Shown here: piece by piece, positions 7,854 through 8,503 of the stretch | Position numbering within the stretch: position 1 is the stretch's first letter | Layout: every line of letters starts with the position of its first letter | NCBI GenBank assembly: GCA_019247135.1 | Contig: JAFAPL010000733.1 | Coordinates: 1-8,503 of the forward strand | Source: Chloroflexota bacterium | Lineage (GTDB): Bacteria > Chloroflexota > UBA6077 > CF-72 | DNA length: 8,503 bases | Direction of reading: 5' to 3' | Notes under the pieces: generated by a model | Database searches by the model: none | The model's input: the letters and a program-made list of their open reading frames with translations, nothing else | What the model was told of the DNA's origin: nothing | Program-made: the position numbers and the translations under genes

Positions 7854-8227
7854 CGGACGACCCCACCCGCTGGGAAGAAGGCCGCTCTCAGCATGATGAA
7901 CGCGACTGGCACAAACAGGATGAGAAAGGCCGCCCAGACGAAGTACCACATCTGCCGCTGAACGCGTGTCGCATCCTGTATGAAGTCGATGGCGATGATG
8001 CGGATGCCATTGATTCCGTGATACAGGACGGCGCCGGCGAGGGCGACTTCGAGCACCCGAAAAAGGGGCAGACGGTACAGCGAAACGAAGGTTTCGTAGG
8101 CGGCGGGGCCGAAGCCGACCAGGCTCGTGTCGAGCACGTGCAGGAACAGGAAAAGGATGATGGCTACGCCGCTGACGCGGTGCAGCAACCAGGCCCAGTA
8201 GCCTTCGCGGCCGCGGTAGCTGAGCAT
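7850..8227 (-). CDS. sdhC: succinate dehydrogenase cytochrome b556 subunit
   Basis: This 125-residue membrane anchor is the first gene of the sdh operon. After a short N-terminus (YRGREGYWAWLL) comes the family signature HRVSG (16-20), where R17 aligns with quinone-site R31 of E. coli SdhC; W13 stands where E. coli has S27. Three helices follow (about 17-36, 55-80 and 94-114). H70 in YHGINGIRIIAIDF aligns with the heme ligand H84 of E. coli at a constant offset of 14. H30 in FLHVLDTSLV is an extra helix-1 histidine shared, from memory, with mycobacterial Sdh2 SdhC and absent in E. coli. ATG 8227 is the first start after an in-frame TGA ten codons upstream. The ribosome site is weak (GGGAG 13 bases upstream). 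The stop overlaps the sdhD start by 4 bases. Confidence 0.95.
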   Translation of the reverse strand: MLSYRGREGYWAWLLHRVSGVAIILFLFLHVLDTSLVGFGPAAYETFVSLYRLPLFRVLEVALAGAVLYHGINGIRIIAIDFIQDATRVQRQMWYFVWAAFLILFVPVAFIMLRAAFFPAGGVVR

Positions 8228-8263
8228 AGGGTGGCTGACGCTCCCAATGGTGAATCACTCTTT

Positions 8264-8294
8264 AGGCTACGGCTGCGCCCAAAAAGACGTCCAA
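8264..8294 (-). promoter_or_regulatory. weak candidate sigma70-type promoter for the sdh operon
   Basis: On the minus strand TTGGAC (8289-8294) and TAGCCT (8264-8269) could serve as -35 and -10 boxes. The spacer is 19 bases, longer than the preferred 17, and both boxes are imperfect. Transcription would start about 25-30 bases before the sdhC ATG. This is the best pair I can see in the upstream region, but it is a weak match. Confidence 0.2.
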
Positions 8295-8315
8295 GAGAGG
8301 TTGCGCCTCACTACA

Positions 8316-8330
8316 ATAGGTAACGCCTAT
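8316..8330. promoter_or_regulatory. small inverted repeat upstream of sdhC, possible operator
   Basis: ATAGG (8316-8320) and CCTAT (8326-8330) form a perfect 5-bp inverted repeat around a 5-base centre, just upstream of the candidate -35 box of the sdh operon. Position and symmetry would suit a dimeric regulator, but arms this short arise often by chance. Confidence 0.2.
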
Positions 8331-8340
8331 CAAACCTGAC

Positions 8341-8503
8341 GACTCACGAGTCACGGCTCACCAATCAAAACTCGACGGCACCGCCGACGACTCACGGCTC
8401 ACCAATCAAGACTCGACGGGTCACCGCCCACGATCCTCACGTGTCACGTCTCACCAATCACACTCGACGGCTCACGATTCACCACTCCTCACCACTCACG
8501 CAT
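8341..8503. repeat. degenerate heptanucleotide tandem repeat array, continues past window edge
   Basis: The stretch is built from 7-base units close to G-N-C/T-TCAC on the plus strand, such as GACTCAC, GAGTCAC, GGCTCAC, GTGTCAC, GTCTCAC and GATTCAC, with interspersed diverged units. A larger pattern overlies it: CTCACCAATCA occurs at 8357, 8398 and 8450, each followed 13-14 bases later by CTCGACGG (8371, 8412, 8463), giving higher-order spacings of about 41 and 51. Guanine and cytosine are unevenly split, with few G on the plus strand. No open frame or gene-like composition is present. Similar heptamer repeats occur between genes in several bacterial groups. It is not a CRISPR array, because repeats are short and there are no unique spacers. 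Confidence 0.85.

Noticed and set aside
7854..8258. Upstream extension of the SdhD frame to a GTG at 8258
   Set aside because: It runs antiparallel to nothing known and overlaps sdhC in another frame of the same strand; SdhC has strong motifs there.
8341..8503. CRISPR array
   Set aside because: Repeats are 7-11 bases, degenerate and contiguous, without spacers of constant length, and no cas gene is present.

Overview
The window is a GC-rich (roughly 60-65 percent by eye), gene-dense bacterial chromosomal segment. It holds two tightly packed minus-strand operons, a small plus-strand membrane-protein gene between them, and a repeat-filled non-coding end. No marker gene fixes the taxon. The SdhC and SdhD membrane anchors resemble, from memory, the actinobacterial/mycobacterial Sdh2 type, and the heptamer-repeat intergenic DNA recalls what I remember from Chloroflexota and cyanobacterial genomes. 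A Chloroflexota-like or Actinobacteria-like bacterium is therefore a low-confidence guess.

Right part (8227 down to 5012, minus strand): a complete succinate dehydrogenase operon in the order sdhC-sdhD-sdhA-sdhB. Neighbouring genes overlap by 4, 1 and 1 bases. The flavoprotein and iron-sulfur subunits carry the expected FAD, substrate and Fe-S cluster residues. The two anchors together carry four membrane histidines placed as heme b ligands, which fits a two-heme (type A) complex coupling succinate oxidation to quinone reduction. Upstream of sdhC (8228-8503) there is no gene: there is a weak promoter candidate, a small palindrome and a degenerate heptanucleotide repeat array that runs off the window.

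Middle (4682-5011): a small plus-strand gene for a two-helix membrane protein of unknown function, convergent with sdhB. A GC-rich hairpin sits in the 39-base gap.

Left part (4680 down to 1, minus strand): a second operon whose five genes each overlap the next by exactly 4 bases (ATGA or GTGA). In order they are a putative lipoprotein, a CgeB/DUF3880-like glycosyltransferase, a class I SAM methyltransferase, a GT2 glycosyltransferase and a GT4 glycosyltransferase that is cut off by the window edge. This is the composition of a cluster that builds and decorates a surface glycan or glycoconjugate. The lipoprotein at its head has no family I recognise.

I see no CRISPR array, insertion sequence, phage gene, tRNA or rRNA. 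The most unusual items are the heptamer repeat array, the lipoprotein-headed glycosylation operon, and the head-to-head arrangement in which two divergent GTG starts are one base apart.
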